DNA of 64,000 nucleotides from Variovorax atrisoli 110B (GCF_000382045.1 NZ_KB907455.1:124001-188000), one strand, 5' to 3'. Counted from the stretch's first letter, positions 39,009-47,800 are shown. Numbers and translations: made by a program. The notes: generated by a model not told the origin, from the sequence alone.

Positions 39009-39373
39009 CCTTGCTCTGTTGCTGCTGACACGAAGCGCGCATTATCCGAGCCGCGCGCCGCAGCCGTCGGGGTGGCATCGCAGGGCGCCGGACGGGCGCG
39101 TCCGTGTTCGCGAACGCAGCGCAGGTCCACCTGCATGCCCGTGCTCTCCTGCTGCTCGCGCAGCCATTGCACGACGCGCTCGGCCCGCCTCACGCCGATG
39201 CCCCGCACCGGATACCACCAGGTCACTCCGGCATCGTTGATGCGCTGCGCCAGCTGTTGCAGCGTGCCGAAGCCGGCCTGTGCGAGCCTTTCGGACAGCA
39301 GGGGGTCGAACCACGCCGCGACGCTGTCGTGTGCCTGCGGCGCATTTCCGCCGGATCGAGGAGGGGTGTCCAT
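39005..39373 (-). CDS. small helix-hairpin-helix protein resembling the DUF3701 region of phage-type integrases
   Basis: 122 residues from ATG 39373 (GGAG upstream); the frame stays open to 39499 but a start there lacks support. The core VAAWFDPLLSERLAQAGFGT, then WWYPVRGIGVRRAERVVQWL, contains a helix-hairpin-helix (GIGVRRAERVV) and looks like the accessory domain found in some proteobacterial tyrosine recombinases (DUF3701, phage integrase protein). No recombinase catalytic domain (R..HxxR..Y) exists here, so it is either a freed domain acting as a DNA binder or a remnant. Its stop overlaps the start of the next gene. Confidence 0.6.
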   Translation of the reverse strand: MDTPPRSGGNAPQAHDSVAAWFDPLLSERLAQAGFGTLQQLAQRINDAGVTWWYPVRGIGVRRAERVVQWLREQQESTGMQVDLRCVREHGRARPAPCDATPTAAARGSDNARFVSAATEQG

Positions 39374-39571
39374 GGTTGTCTCCAGGCGCGGGCACGAGTG
39401 CGGGATGCTTGACGGCCCGCGATGACTCCGCGCATGTTGTGGTTCGGATGGGCTTGCGTTGCATGGGACATGCCAGTGCGCCTGCGCCTTGATCCACAAC
39501 AGATTTCCTGGTCCGCTGCCGGCGTATGTAAGTTATTCAGGCAAATAGTGTGTCCAGTTTCCGGACAGATG

Positions 39572-39588
39572 CCTGATCGCCGATCAGG
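39572..39588. promoter_or_regulatory. perfect palindrome upstream of a LysR gene
   Basis: CCTGATC-GCC-GATCAGG (39572-39588), preceded by TGTCC-N7-GGACA (39551-39567). They lie in the 297-bp divergent region between the HhH gene and the LysR gene, which is otherwise relatively AT-rich around 39530-39550. These are candidate binding sites for LysR autoregulation or control of the HhH operon. Confidence 0.45.
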
Positions 39589-39670
39589 GTTTACCTGCCC
39601 GGGAGGCCTGCGAGGACCGAGAACGACCCGCGAGGCATAGTAGCCAGCCCCGGCCCCACACTCGTAACCC

Positions 39671-40684
39671 ATGGACCTGCGCACCCTCCGCTATTTCATC
39701 GCCGTGCTCGAAGCCGGCAGCCTCTCCCGCGCGGCCGGGGCGCTGTACGTCGCGCAGCCGGCGCTCACGGCGCAGATCAAGAAGCTGGAAAGCGAACTCG
39801 GCGTGCAGCTCTTCGAGCGTTCGCATGCCGGCGTCACGCCCACGTCGGCCGGGCTGCGCCTCTACGACGACGCCCGCCGCCTGCTGAGCGACGCCGACGC
39901 CATGCGCGAGCGCATCCAGCGCCTGCCGCAGGGTCCCGAGGGCTCCGTCACGCTGGCCATTCCCTTCCTGCTCGCCTCGCTGCTGATGGGGCCGGTGCTC
40001 GCGGCGCTCAAGGAATCGCATCCGCGCGTGCGCGTCTTCGTGCTCGACGGCCTGAGCCTGACGGTGTGCAAGGCCGTTCTGGAGCGCCGCGCCGACGTCG
40101 GCATCCTGGTCGACACGCCGCCGCTGGAGGGCCTGCGCTGCAGGCCGATGGCGCGCGAAGGCATGTACTTCTGCGGGCGCGATACGGATGGCCGCGTCGC
40201 CCGGCTGCTGCGCGCGGCGCCCACAGTGCCCGCGGGGCGGCGGCGCCCGGCGAAGGGTGACGCAGGCGCCGAGGCATCGCAGTACCCGGTGATTGATCTT
40301 GCCGACGCCGCGGCGCAGCCGCTGGTGCTGCAGTCGCGGCGCTTCGCGATCCGGCAGTCGGTGGAAGGCGCGGCGAATGCGCGCGGCGTGCCGCTGAACA
40401 TCGTCCACGAGCACGACTCGGCACGGGTGATCCGCTCCCTCTATCTGAATGGCGCCGGCTTCACCTTCGTGCCTGCCTGCGCGCTGAGCGACAGTCCGCC
40501 GCCTCGCGAAGGCTGGCTGGTCGCTCGCGTGGTCAATCCGGAGCTTTCGCGCGCCTACACGCTGGTCACGCCCGAGCGTCCGCTCGATGCCGTCGCGCAG
40601 GTGGTGGTGGATGCGCTGACCGCTGAAGCGAAGAGCCTCATCGGGCAGCGCAAGTGGATGGCGGAGTGGACGATGCGCGGCTGA
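39671..40684 (+). CDS. LysR family transcriptional regulator
   Basis: 337 residues, slightly longer than the usual ~300. The N-terminal helix-turn-helix is LEAGSLSRAAGALYVAQPAL followed by QIKKLESELGVQLFERSH. The periplasmic-binding-like effector domain follows, but a polar Arg/Ala-rich insertion (PTVPAGRRRPAKGDAGAEAS, about residues 185-205) interrupts it. It resembles Nac/Cbl-type regulators at the N-terminus. The operon downstream (ligase, dehydrogenase, binding protein) begins 216 bp later behind an inverted repeat of LysR type, and is its probable target. Confidence 0.87.
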   Translation: MDLRTLRYFIAVLEAGSLSRAAGALYVAQPALTAQIKKLESELGVQLFERSHAGVTPTSAGLRLYDDARRLLSDADAMRERIQRLPQGPEGSVTLAIPFLLASLLMGPVLAALKESHPRVRVFVLDGLSLTVCKAVLERRADVGILVDTPPLEGLRCRPMAREGMYFCGRDTDGRVARLLRAAPTVPAGRRRPAKGDAGAEASQYPVIDLADAAAQPLVLQSRRFAIRQSVEGAANARGVPLNIVHEHDSARVIRSLYLNGAGFTFVPACALSDSPPPREGWLVARVVNPELSRAYTLVTPERPLDAVAQVVVDALTAEAKSLIGQRKWMAEWTMRG

Positions 40685-40733
40685 GCCCGGGCGCGAACAA
40701 GGGCACGCGCAAGGGCACGCGCCATCGGGCGAA

Positions 40734-40756
40734 GGCCATCAATTCCGGTGATGGCC
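40734..40756. promoter_or_regulatory. LysR-type inverted repeat upstream of the acyl-CoA ligase operon
   Basis: GGCCATCA (40734-40741), ATTCCGG, TGATGGCC (40749-40756): perfect 8-bp arms with 7-bp spacing that include a T-N11-A core (ATCA-N7-TGAT), the standard LysR recognition layout. Located between the LysR gene and its presumed target operon. Confidence 0.6.
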
Positions 40757-40900
40757 CCGGATCAGCAAACAGTATTTCTCCTGCAGCCGCGCTTCTGGAA
40801 CAGTGCCGCTGACCGCAAGAGCGGAACGGCGACATGCGCGATCGCACGTCGCGGCACCCAGGAGACAAGCATCAATCCCCCATCCATTCCCCCCAGGCGC

Positions 40901-42448
40901 ATGGTCGCCAACGTCGGCGCCCTCGTGGCGCGCAGCGCGCGCGCCAACGCGCGCCGCGTCGCTGTGATGAGCCCCGCGCGCACGCTCACCTACGCGCAGC
41001 TCGAGCAGCGCAGCAACCGCCTCGCCAACGCGCTGCTGGGCCTCGGCCTTGCGCGCGGCGACCGCGTGGGCATCTACCTGGCCAACTGCGCCGAGATCGT
41101 CGAGGTCGAGATCGCCTGCTACAAGGCCGGCCTCGTGAAGGCGCCGTTCAACTCGCGCCTGTCGCCCGGCGAAGTGGGCGAGATCGCCGCCAACAGCGAG
41201 GCCGCGATCATCGTCACCACCCGCGAGCGCGCCGAGAGCTTCCGTGCGCACATCCGCGGCGAGATGCCCCGCCTGCTGCTGATCGATGGCGACGACGCCA
41301 CCGGCTACGAGGCCGCGCTGGCCCGCGCCGGCGATGCATTCACGCCGGTGGAAGTGCATGCCGACGAACTCGCCGTGCTGCACTACACCTCGGGCTCCTC
41401 GGGCGTGCTGAAGGCCGCGATGCAGACCTTCGGCAACCGGCTCGCGCAACTGCGCAAGTTCCTGATCCGCTCCGAGGGCATGCACGAGGGCCACATCCTC
41501 GGCCTCGTGGGGCCGGTCACGCACGCCTCGGGCATGCAGATCGTGCCGGCGCTGTGCAGCGGCGTGACGATCCGCCTCTTCTCGGGCTTCGAGCCGGCGC
41601 GCTTCATCGCCGACATGCGTGCCGACCGCGTGACGCATACCTTCATGGTCCCGACCATGATCAACATGCTGCTGGGCGAGCTCGAAGGGCAGTACCGCCC
41701 GCTGCCCGACCTGCAGCGCCTGGGCTACGGCGCCGCGCCGATGGCGCCTGCGCGCATCCTCAAGGCCATGGACGTGTTCGGCCCCGTGCTCTCGCAGGGC
41801 TACGGCGCGGGCGAGACCACCTCGGGCGTGTGCGCGCTGACCACGAACGATCACCTCCATGCCCGCGCCGCGCGCCCCGAGCGGCTGGCCTCCTGCGGGC
41901 GCCCGCTGCTCGAATGCGACGTGCGCATCCTCGACGACGAGGGCCAGCCCGTGGCCACCGGCGAGATCGGCGAGATCGTGGTCGGCGGCGAGGACATCTT
42001 CGCCGGCTACTGGCGCGCGCCCGAGCTCACGGCCGAGGTGCTGAAGAACGGCCGCTACCACACCGGCGACCTCGCGCGCATGGACGAGGAGGGCTACGTC
42101 TACATCGTCGACCGCAAGAAGGACATGGTCATCAGCGGCGGCTTCAACGTCTATCCGTCCGAGGTCGAGGCGGTGCTGTTCCAGCACGAGGCGGTGCAGG
42201 AAGCCTGCGTGTTCGCGATTCCCGACGACAAGTGGGGCGAGTCGGTGGCGGCGCACGTGGTGCTCAAGCCCGGCCGCGCAGCCGACGGCTCGGCCATCGA
42301 CGCCTTCTGCGGCGAGCGGCTGGCCGGCTTCAAGCGCCCGCGCCGCATCGAGTTCGTCGAATCGCTGCCGAAGAACCCCAACGGCAAGGTGATGCGCAAG
42401 GCGGTGCAGGCCCCGTACTGGGCGGGCCAGGAGAGGATGGTGAACTGA
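40901..42448 (+). CDS. class I adenylate-forming acyl-CoA ligase
   Basis: 515 residues. AMP-binding motifs are YTSGSSGVLKAAM (P-loop), GYGAGETTSGVCAL, YHTGDLARMDEEGYVY and the C-terminal PNGKVMRK with the acyl-transfer Lys496. It activates a carboxylic acid to its CoA thioester. ATG 40901 is the first Met close to the family start (VANVGALVARSARAN) but has no good ribosome-binding site; AGGAGAC at 40859-40865 lies before an in-frame ATC at 40871. The stop is one base before the dehydrogenase ATG. With the acyl-CoA dehydrogenase and a Bug binding protein this is a carboxylate uptake and activation operon. Confidence 0.89.
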   Translation: MVANVGALVARSARANARRVAVMSPARTLTYAQLEQRSNRLANALLGLGLARGDRVGIYLANCAEIVEVEIACYKAGLVKAPFNSRLSPGEVGEIAANSEAAIIVTTRERAESFRAHIRGEMPRLLLIDGDDATGYEAALARAGDAFTPVEVHADELAVLHYTSGSSGVLKAAMQTFGNRLAQLRKFLIRSEGMHEGHILGLVGPVTHASGMQIVPALCSGVTIRLFSGFEPARFIADMRADRVTHTFMVPTMINMLLGELEGQYRPLPDLQRLGYGAAPMAPARILKAMDVFGPVLSQGYGAGETTSGVCALTTNDHLHARAARPERLASCGRPLLECDVRILDDEGQPVATGEIGEIVVGGEDIFAGYWRAPELTAEVLKNGRYHTGDLARMDEEGYVYIVDRKKDMVISGGFNVYPSEVEAVLFQHEAVQEACVFAIPDDKWGESVAAHVVLKPGRAADGSAIDAFCGERLAGFKRPRRIEFVESLPKNPNGKVMRKAVQAPYWAGQERMVN

Positions 42449-42449
42449 G

Positions 42450-43670
42450 ATGGATGCGACGACACCCGTCATCGACAACATGTCGCCGATCTTCGCGGGC
42501 CCCTTCGAGGGCTCGGAGCGCGCAGCCGAAGTCATCGTGCGCGTGCAGGCCTTCCTGAACGGCGAACTGGCCGATCTCGCGCGCGAGCACGACGTCGACA
42601 GCGAGCGCGGCGCGTCCCGCGAGCTGCTGCAGCGCGTGTGGAAGCGCTCGCGCGAGCTGGGCTTCTACGGCATGACGCTGCCACAGAAGATGGGCGGCAT
42701 GGGCCTCGCGGTGCTCGACCATGCGCTCATCAAGGAGGCGATCTACGCCACCGGCTCGCCCTTCGCGCCGCACGTGTTCGGCGAGCTGAGCGGCCCGCCG
42801 CGCGTGGGTGCGCTGGCACGCTTCGCGACGCCGTGGCAGATGAAGAACTTCATCGTGCCCGTGGCCGAGGCCGAGAAGGCCATCTGCTTCGCGCTGACGG
42901 AAGAGCAGGCCGGCTCCGACGCCGGCGCGGTGCAGACGCACGCGGTGCGCGACGGCGACGACTATGTCGTCAACGGCCGCAAGCGCTTCATCTCGGGCGC
43001 GCCCTTTGCCGACTTCGCGGTGCTGGTCGCCTCCACCGCCACCGATCCCGCGCAGCGCGAGGTGTCGGCCTTCTTCGTCGACCTGTCTGCACCGGGCGTG
43101 CGCGTGGAGTCGGGCTACAAGACCATGGCGGGGCAGTCGGGCACCGGCAACATCGTGTTCGAGAACGCCCGCGTGCCGGCCGCGAACCTGATCGGCGAGC
43201 AGGGCCGCGGCCTGGCGCTGGCGCTGGGCCGCATCACCGCCAACCGTCTGCTGCATTGCCCGGCGATGGTCGGGCTGGCGCAGGTGGCGCTGCGCGACGC
43301 GCGCGACTACGCGCTGCAGCGCAGGCAGTTCGGCCGCGCCATCGGCCAGTTCCAGGCCATCCAGCACATGCTGGCCGACATGGCGACCGAGCTGGCCGCT
43401 GCGCGCGCGCTGATGATCCACACCGCGCGCCAGATCGACGCCGGCTCGGACGCGCGCGCCGAGGCCTCCATGGCCAAGCTGTTCTGCTCCGAGACCGCCT
43501 TCCGCGTGGCCGACCGCGCGGTGCAGATCCATGGCGGCGAAGGCATCGTGCAGGGCCGGCGCGTGGAGTTCCTCTTCCGCCTGCTGCGCATGTACCGCGT
43601 GCTCACCGGCACCAGCGAGATCCAGCGCAACACCATCGCCAAGGAGCTGCTGGCGTCCGAGACGGGCTAG
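42450..43670 (+). CDS. acyl-CoA dehydrogenase
   Basis: 406 residues. The three ACAD regions are present: N-terminal helices (LPQKMGGMGLAVLDHALI), the FAD/substrate beta domain (FALTEEQAGSDAGAVQTHAV) and C-terminal helices ending in VLTGTSEIQRNTIAKELL. It introduces a 2,3-double bond into the CoA thioester formed by the preceding ligase, passing electrons to ETF. The QIHGGEGIVQGRRVEFLFR segment is typical of short- or medium-chain-type enzymes. Confidence 0.91.
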   Translation: MDATTPVIDNMSPIFAGPFEGSERAAEVIVRVQAFLNGELADLAREHDVDSERGASRELLQRVWKRSRELGFYGMTLPQKMGGMGLAVLDHALIKEAIYATGSPFAPHVFGELSGPPRVGALARFATPWQMKNFIVPVAEAEKAICFALTEEQAGSDAGAVQTHAVRDGDDYVVNGRKRFISGAPFADFAVLVASTATDPAQREVSAFFVDLSAPGVRVESGYKTMAGQSGTGNIVFENARVPAANLIGEQGRGLALALGRITANRLLHCPAMVGLAQVALRDARDYALQRRQFGRAIGQFQAIQHMLADMATELAAARALMIHTARQIDAGSDARAEASMAKLFCSETAFRVADRAVQIHGGEGIVQGRRVEFLFRLLRMYRVLTGTSEIQRNTIAKELLASETG

Positions 43671-43736
43671 GGCGCCTCGCGCGTTCCGAGAAGCAGCGAA
43701 GAGACGAAGAGATACAAGAAACCGGAGACAAGACGA

Positions 43737-44723
43737 ATGACCGATCCGCACCGCCGCAGGCTGCTGGGCCACGCCCTGGCCGCCTTGCTGCTGCCCCTGG
43801 GCCCCGGCCTCGCGCAGGCCGAGGAGGCTTACCCCAGCCGTCCCATCAAGTGGGTGCTGCCCTACCTGGCCGGCACCGGGCCCGACATCACCGCACGCAT
43901 CCTCGCGGAAGCCGTGGCGCCGGTCATCGGCCAGCCGGTGGTGATCGAGAACAAGGCCGGCGCGGCCGGCAACATCGGCGCGCGCATCGTCGCCAAGGCC
44001 CCGGCCGACGGCTACACCTGGATCTACTCGGCCGCGCCCATGGCCGCCAACATGCGCATGTACCGCAACCCGGGCTACGACGCGCTGAAGGACTTCCGCC
44101 ACGTGATGCGGCTGTCCAGTTCCGACGTGGTGCTGATCGTGAACGCCAGTTCCGACATCCGCAGCCTGGCCGACCTGGTGGCCAAGGCCCGGGCGCAACC
44201 CGGGCGGCTGGCCTATGCCTCGGGCGGCGTTGGCACGCCCTCGCACCTGGGCGTGGAGATGCTGCTGTCGGCCGAGAACGTCAGCTCGCTGCATGCGCCC
44301 TACAAGGGCGCCTCGGAGCTGGTCAACGCGGTGCTGGGCGACCAGGTCGCGTTCGGCATGCCGATCCTCGCGGTGGCCTACCCGCAGATCCTGGGCGGCA
44401 AGCTGCGCGCGCTCGCGGTGGCCGGAACGACGCGCAACCCCATGCTGCCGCAGGTGCCCACGCTGGCCGAGCTGGGCGTGAAGGGGGCCGAGCTCACTTC
44501 GTGGGGCGGCATCTCCGTGCCGGCGGGCACGCCCGATGCGGTCGTGCAGCGCATCCGCGCCGCCTTCGAGAAGGCGCTGGCACAGCCCAGGGTGGTCGCG
44601 GCGCTGCAGGAGCAGGGGGGCAGGGTCGACATGCAGGACGGGCCGGCCTACACGAGCGGCTTCACTAGAGAAATGGTATTCACCGAGGCCATGATGAAGA
44701 GGGTGGGGCTCGAGCCTCTCTGA
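43737..44723 (+). CDS. Bug (tripartite tricarboxylate transporter) family substrate-binding protein
   Basis: 328 residues, exported: MTDPHRRRLLGHALAALLLP resembles a Tat or Sec signal with cleavage near AQA-EEAYPSRP. The mature protein follows the Bug/TctC fold (YPSRPIKWVLPYLAGTGPD, VVIENKAGAAGNIGA, ADGYTWIYSAAP). The Bug family is greatly expanded in Burkholderiales; most members lack their own membrane components, as here. It likely binds the acid later activated by the ligase two genes upstream. Confidence 0.9.
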   Translation: MTDPHRRRLLGHALAALLLPLGPGLAQAEEAYPSRPIKWVLPYLAGTGPDITARILAEAVAPVIGQPVVIENKAGAAGNIGARIVAKAPADGYTWIYSAAPMAANMRMYRNPGYDALKDFRHVMRLSSSDVVLIVNASSDIRSLADLVAKARAQPGRLAYASGGVGTPSHLGVEMLLSAENVSSLHAPYKGASELVNAVLGDQVAFGMPILAVAYPQILGGKLRALAVAGTTRNPMLPQVPTLAELGVKGAELTSWGGISVPAGTPDAVVQRIRAAFEKALAQPRVVAALQEQGGRVDMQDGPAYTSGFTREMVFTEAMMKRVGLEPL

Positions 44724-44747
44724 CATCGCCGGGCGCGGCCATGACTT

Positions 44748-44766
44748 TGGGCACTTACGGTGCCCA
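44748..44766. promoter_or_regulatory. palindrome upstream of the response-regulator gene
   Basis: TGGGCAC-TTACG-GTGCCCA (44748-44766), perfect 7-bp arms. TTACGG (44755-44760) with TAGCAT (44778-44783) at 17 bp would make a weak promoter whose start would fall at or next to the ATG 44790, giving an almost leaderless message. May be the autoregulatory site of the LuxR-type regulator. Confidence 0.45.
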
Positions 44767-44789
44767 CAAGCGACCCCTAGCATCCGGGG

Positions 44790-45497
44790 ATGACAGAGAC
44801 CGATAGGCCCTCATCCCCGGCACAGGGGACATCGCAGGACCCCGCCCGGCCGCGCGCCATCCTGGTCGTGGACGATCACGACCTGGTGAGGATGGGCGTG
44901 TGCGCGCTGCTGCAGGCCAACACCTCGGCGATGCCCATCGAGGTGCTCGAGGCCGGCGACCTGGCCGAGGCGATGGCCGTCTACGAGGCCAATGAGGACG
45001 CCATCGAGCTGGTGCTGCTCGACCTGGCCCTGCCCGACACGCAGGGGCTGAGCGGCCTCATGGCGTTCCGCGAGCGCCATCCCGCCGCGCGCGTCGTGGT
45101 GCTGTCGGGCACCGGCACCACCTCGCTCGCGCAGGACACCCTCGCGCAGGGTGCGATGACGTTGGGCGCCTTCGCCTACCTGCCGAAGTCCGCCACTCTG
45201 CGCGAGGTCGTGAGCTTCATCCGCGCCTGCGGCTTGCTCGGCGGCGACGCGGTGAACTACCAGCCTCCCGCGCCGCCTGCGCCGGCGGAGGCGGTGGCGC
45301 CGTCGTCCAACCATGCGCGGCACAAGCTCACGAAGCGGCAGCTGCAGGTGCTCAACTGGCTGCTGGAGGGCAAGAGCAACCATGAGATCGCCATGCTCGC
45401 AGAGATCAGCGAGGGCACGGTCAAGAACTATGTCGCGGGCATCCTTCTGCAGTTCGGCATGCGTTCGCGCGCGCAGTTGATCAGCAGCCTGCGCTGA
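44790..45497 (+). CDS. NarL/LuxR-type response regulator
   Basis: 235 residues. Receiver domain with acidic pair in VVDDHD, phospho-acceptor Asp78 (LLDLALPD) and Lys in AYLPKSA; a Pro/Ala linker; and a GerE-type helix-turn-helix (LTKRQLQVLNWLLEGKSNHE, then ISEGTVKNYVAGIL). It is followed 62 bp later by a hybrid histidine kinase gene, so the two form a signalling pair. An 8-bp-arm hairpin spans its stop codon. Confidence 0.91.
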   Translation: MTETDRPSSPAQGTSQDPARPRAILVVDDHDLVRMGVCALLQANTSAMPIEVLEAGDLAEAMAVYEANEDAIELVLLDLALPDTQGLSGLMAFRERHPAARVVVLSGTGTTSLAQDTLAQGAMTLGAFAYLPKSATLREVVSFIRACGLLGGDAVNYQPPAPPAPAEAVAPSSNHARHKLTKRQLQVLNWLLEGKSNHEIAMLAEISEGTVKNYVAGILLQFGMRSRAQLISSLR

Positions 45498-45515
45498 GCC
45501 GAATCCTGCGCAGGC
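45487..45515 (+). promoter_or_regulatory. hairpin spanning the response-regulator stop codon
   Basis: GCCTGCGC (45487-45494) and GCGCAGGC (45508-45515), 13-base loop containing the TGA. No T-run follows, so it is not an ordinary terminator; it may uncouple or tune expression of the downstream kinase gene. Confidence 0.4.
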
Positions 45516-45559
45516 AGGCAAACGGGGCTCGACGAAGACCCCGAAGGGAGACAAGGGAC

Positions 45560-47386
45560 ATGAACAAGAACGATCCGGCCCCGGGGCACCTGCCCCTCGA
45601 CCCGACCCTCGAGATGCGCGTGCTGCGCGAGCACGTGGCCTCGCTGTACGCGGGCCACACCACGGCCATCGTGGCGCACATGGGCTTCGCCATCGGCATC
45701 GGGTGCTTCGGCTACTTCTTCGTCGATCCGGCCTTCAGGCTGCTGATCGTGGCGCTCATCACCGCGATCGTGCTGGTGGACCTGTATGCCATCGCCACGC
45801 CGCGCTGGACGCCGCAGGTGCCGCTGGAGGAGACGCCGGCCTGGGCCAGGAAGTACACGCGCATCGTCACCGCGATCAGCACCGTGACCGCGCCCAGCAG
45901 CCTTTTTCTGGTGAGCATCCAGGACTCGATGCTCACCACCTTCGTCACGGTGGTCATCATGGGCAGCTGGACCCGCGCCGTGCAGGCGCGCTGGCCGCTG
46001 CGCACCGCGATGTTCGGCTACGGCATCCCGATGATGAGCGGGCTGATCCTCTCGCTGGCCTGGTACGGCGGCGCGCTCAACTGGTTCCTGGCGGGCTTCG
46101 CCTTCGTCAACCTGGTGCTGACGCTGAGCGAGGGCGTCAGGCAGAACAAGCGGCTGACGGCCACGCTGATCCTGCAGTTCGAGAACGAGGCGCTAGCGGC
46201 CCAGCTGCGCGAGCAGATCGCGGCCACCGAGCGCGCCAGCGCCGAGAAGACCCAGTTCCTGGCCGCCGCCAGCCACGACCTTCGCCAGCCCATGCACGCC
46301 ATCGCGCTCTTCGGCGCCGCTTTGGGCAACACGCTGCGCCACCGACCCGAGGAAAGGAACGTCGAGCGGCTGATGCGCGCCGTCAACGCGCTGGGCGCCT
46401 CGCTGGACACCATGCTCGACATCTCCCGCCTCGACGCCGGCGTGGTGGAGCCCGAGCCGCACGCGCTGTCGCTCGACGAGCTGTTCCTTCCGCTGCACAA
46501 CACCTTCTCCGTGCAGGCCGAGCGCAGGCGTCTGCAGCTGCGCGTGCGCGCCAGCGGCCTGTGGGTGCGCAGCGACCGGCAACTGCTCTACCGCATGCTC
46601 TCCAACCTCGTCGACAACGCGCTGAAGTACACCCGCCAGGGCGGCGTGACGGTGGTTGCGCGCAGCCGCGGCGAGCAGGTGTGGATCGAGGTGCGCGACA
46701 CCGGCATCGGCATCGCCCCCGAGCAGGCCGAGCGCATCTTCGAGGAGTTCTACCAGGTGAACAACCCGGGGCGCGACCGCTCGCGGGGCCTGGGCATCGG
46801 GCTTTCGATCGTGCGCCGGCTCGGGCGGCTGCTCGGCCACGAGGTCGAGATGCGCTCGCGCCCCGGACGCGGCACGCGCTTCCGGCTCACCGTGCCGCTG
46901 GCCGAGGCCGGCGAGGCGCCGCGCGACGGCCTTCCGCTGCCGGACTCCGAATCGCTCGTGCGCCATTTCTTCCAGGTCCCGGAACTCGGCGGGCGCGTGC
47001 TGCTGATCGACGACGAGGAGGACATCCGCGAGGCGATGACCGAGCTCATGCGCGCCTACGGCATCGACGCGGTGGCCGTGGCCGACGAGGACGAGGCGGC
47101 GGAAGTGCTCATGCAGCCCGATGCGGACCTGAACCCGGTGGCACTGCTCATGTGCGACTACCGCCTGGCCGAGGGCGCCGAGGGACTGCAGGTCGGGCTG
47201 CGCCTGCGCGAGCGCTTCAGGCTCGATGCGCCGATGCTGCTGATCACCGGCGAGACCGCGCCCGAGCGCCTGCAGCGCGTGCGCGAGTGGGGCGTGCCGG
47301 TGCTGTTCAAGCCGGTCAGCGCGGCCACGCTGATGCAGGCCATCAACGAGCTGGTGCACGTCGACGCGCAGGCGAGCGAGGCCTGA
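45560..47386 (+). CDS. hybrid sensor histidine kinase/response regulator
   Basis: 608 residues. About six hydrophobic helices (residues 35-200) form a membrane sensor without a large extracytoplasmic domain. A coiled segment leads to the HisKA site FLAAASHDLRQPMHAI with His239, then HATPase (NLVDNALKYT, DTGIGIAPEQAERIFEEF, GLGIGLSIV) and a C-terminal receiver (LLIDDEEDIRE, phospho-acceptor Asp533 in LLMCDYRLAEG, Lys in VLFKPVS). The DLRQP version of the H-box is common in Burkholderiales kinases with MASE-like or 5-7 helix sensors. Start follows GGGAGACAAGGG. Confidence 0.91.
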   Translation: MNKNDPAPGHLPLDPTLEMRVLREHVASLYAGHTTAIVAHMGFAIGIGCFGYFFVDPAFRLLIVALITAIVLVDLYAIATPRWTPQVPLEETPAWARKYTRIVTAISTVTAPSSLFLVSIQDSMLTTFVTVVIMGSWTRAVQARWPLRTAMFGYGIPMMSGLILSLAWYGGALNWFLAGFAFVNLVLTLSEGVRQNKRLTATLILQFENEALAAQLREQIAATERASAEKTQFLAAASHDLRQPMHAIALFGAALGNTLRHRPEERNVERLMRAVNALGASLDTMLDISRLDAGVVEPEPHALSLDELFLPLHNTFSVQAERRRLQLRVRASGLWVRSDRQLLYRMLSNLVDNALKYTRQGGVTVVARSRGEQVWIEVRDTGIGIAPEQAERIFEEFYQVNNPGRDRSRGLGIGLSIVRRLGRLLGHEVEMRSRPGRGTRFRLTVPLAEAGEAPRDGLPLPDSESLVRHFFQVPELGGRVLLIDDEEDIREAMTELMRAYGIDAVAVADEDEAAEVLMQPDADLNPVALLMCDYRLAEGAEGLQVGLRLRERFRLDAPMLLITGETAPERLQRVREWGVPVLFKPVSAATLMQAINELVHVDAQASEA

Positions 47387-47395
47387 GCCCGCCGC

Positions 47396-47800
47396 TCACT
47401 GTGCGCCGACGTGGCCCTGGTGCTGCGGAAGGTCGTCCGTGATCGTGAACCACGGCGCCTTCGAGCCTACGAAGATGTGCGCGCTCGGGCGGATGGAAGG
47501 CGCATCGACCAGCGTGCCCAGCGTGACGTGCACGTACTGCCCCTCGCGCACCACCGAGCACAGCAGCGAGCCGCACTTCGCGCAGTGCAGGTCGCCCGCG
47601 TCGGGCTCGCCGTAGACCGCGATGCCGTCCTCGCCCTGCGTGATGGCGAACTTGCGTCGCTCGATGCCCGCGAAGGGCTTGAAGGCCGAGCCGGTCGCGC
47701 GCCGGCAGTCCGAGCAGTGGCAGTTCAGCGAGTAGGCGAACTCGTCGGCCACCTCGTAATGAACGGCGCCGCACAGGCACCTGCCGGCAAGGATGCTCAC
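47396..47800 (-). CDS. GFA/CENP-V family zinc-binding protein
   Basis: 134 residues with the cysteine pattern of the Gfa fold: CLCGAVHYEV, LNCHCSDCRRATG and LHCAKCGSLLCS. The family is named for glutathione-dependent formaldehyde activation, but most members have no proven activity. Start GTG 47800 overlaps the yebC TGA (GTGA), indicating translation coupled to yebC, an arrangement with no obvious functional reason. Confidence 0.87.
   Translation of the reverse strand: MSILAGRCLCGAVHYEVADEFAYSLNCHCSDCRRATGSAFKPFAGIERRKFAITQGEDGIAVYGEPDAGDLHCAKCGSLLCSVVREGQYVHVTLGTLVDAPSIRPSAHIFVGSKAPWFTITDDLPQHQGHVGAQ

Noticed and set aside
39005..39373. An integrase gene and hence an integrated phage or island
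   Set aside because: Only the accessory HhH domain resembles integrases; no catalytic R-H-R-Y domain, att repeats or phage genes are nearby.
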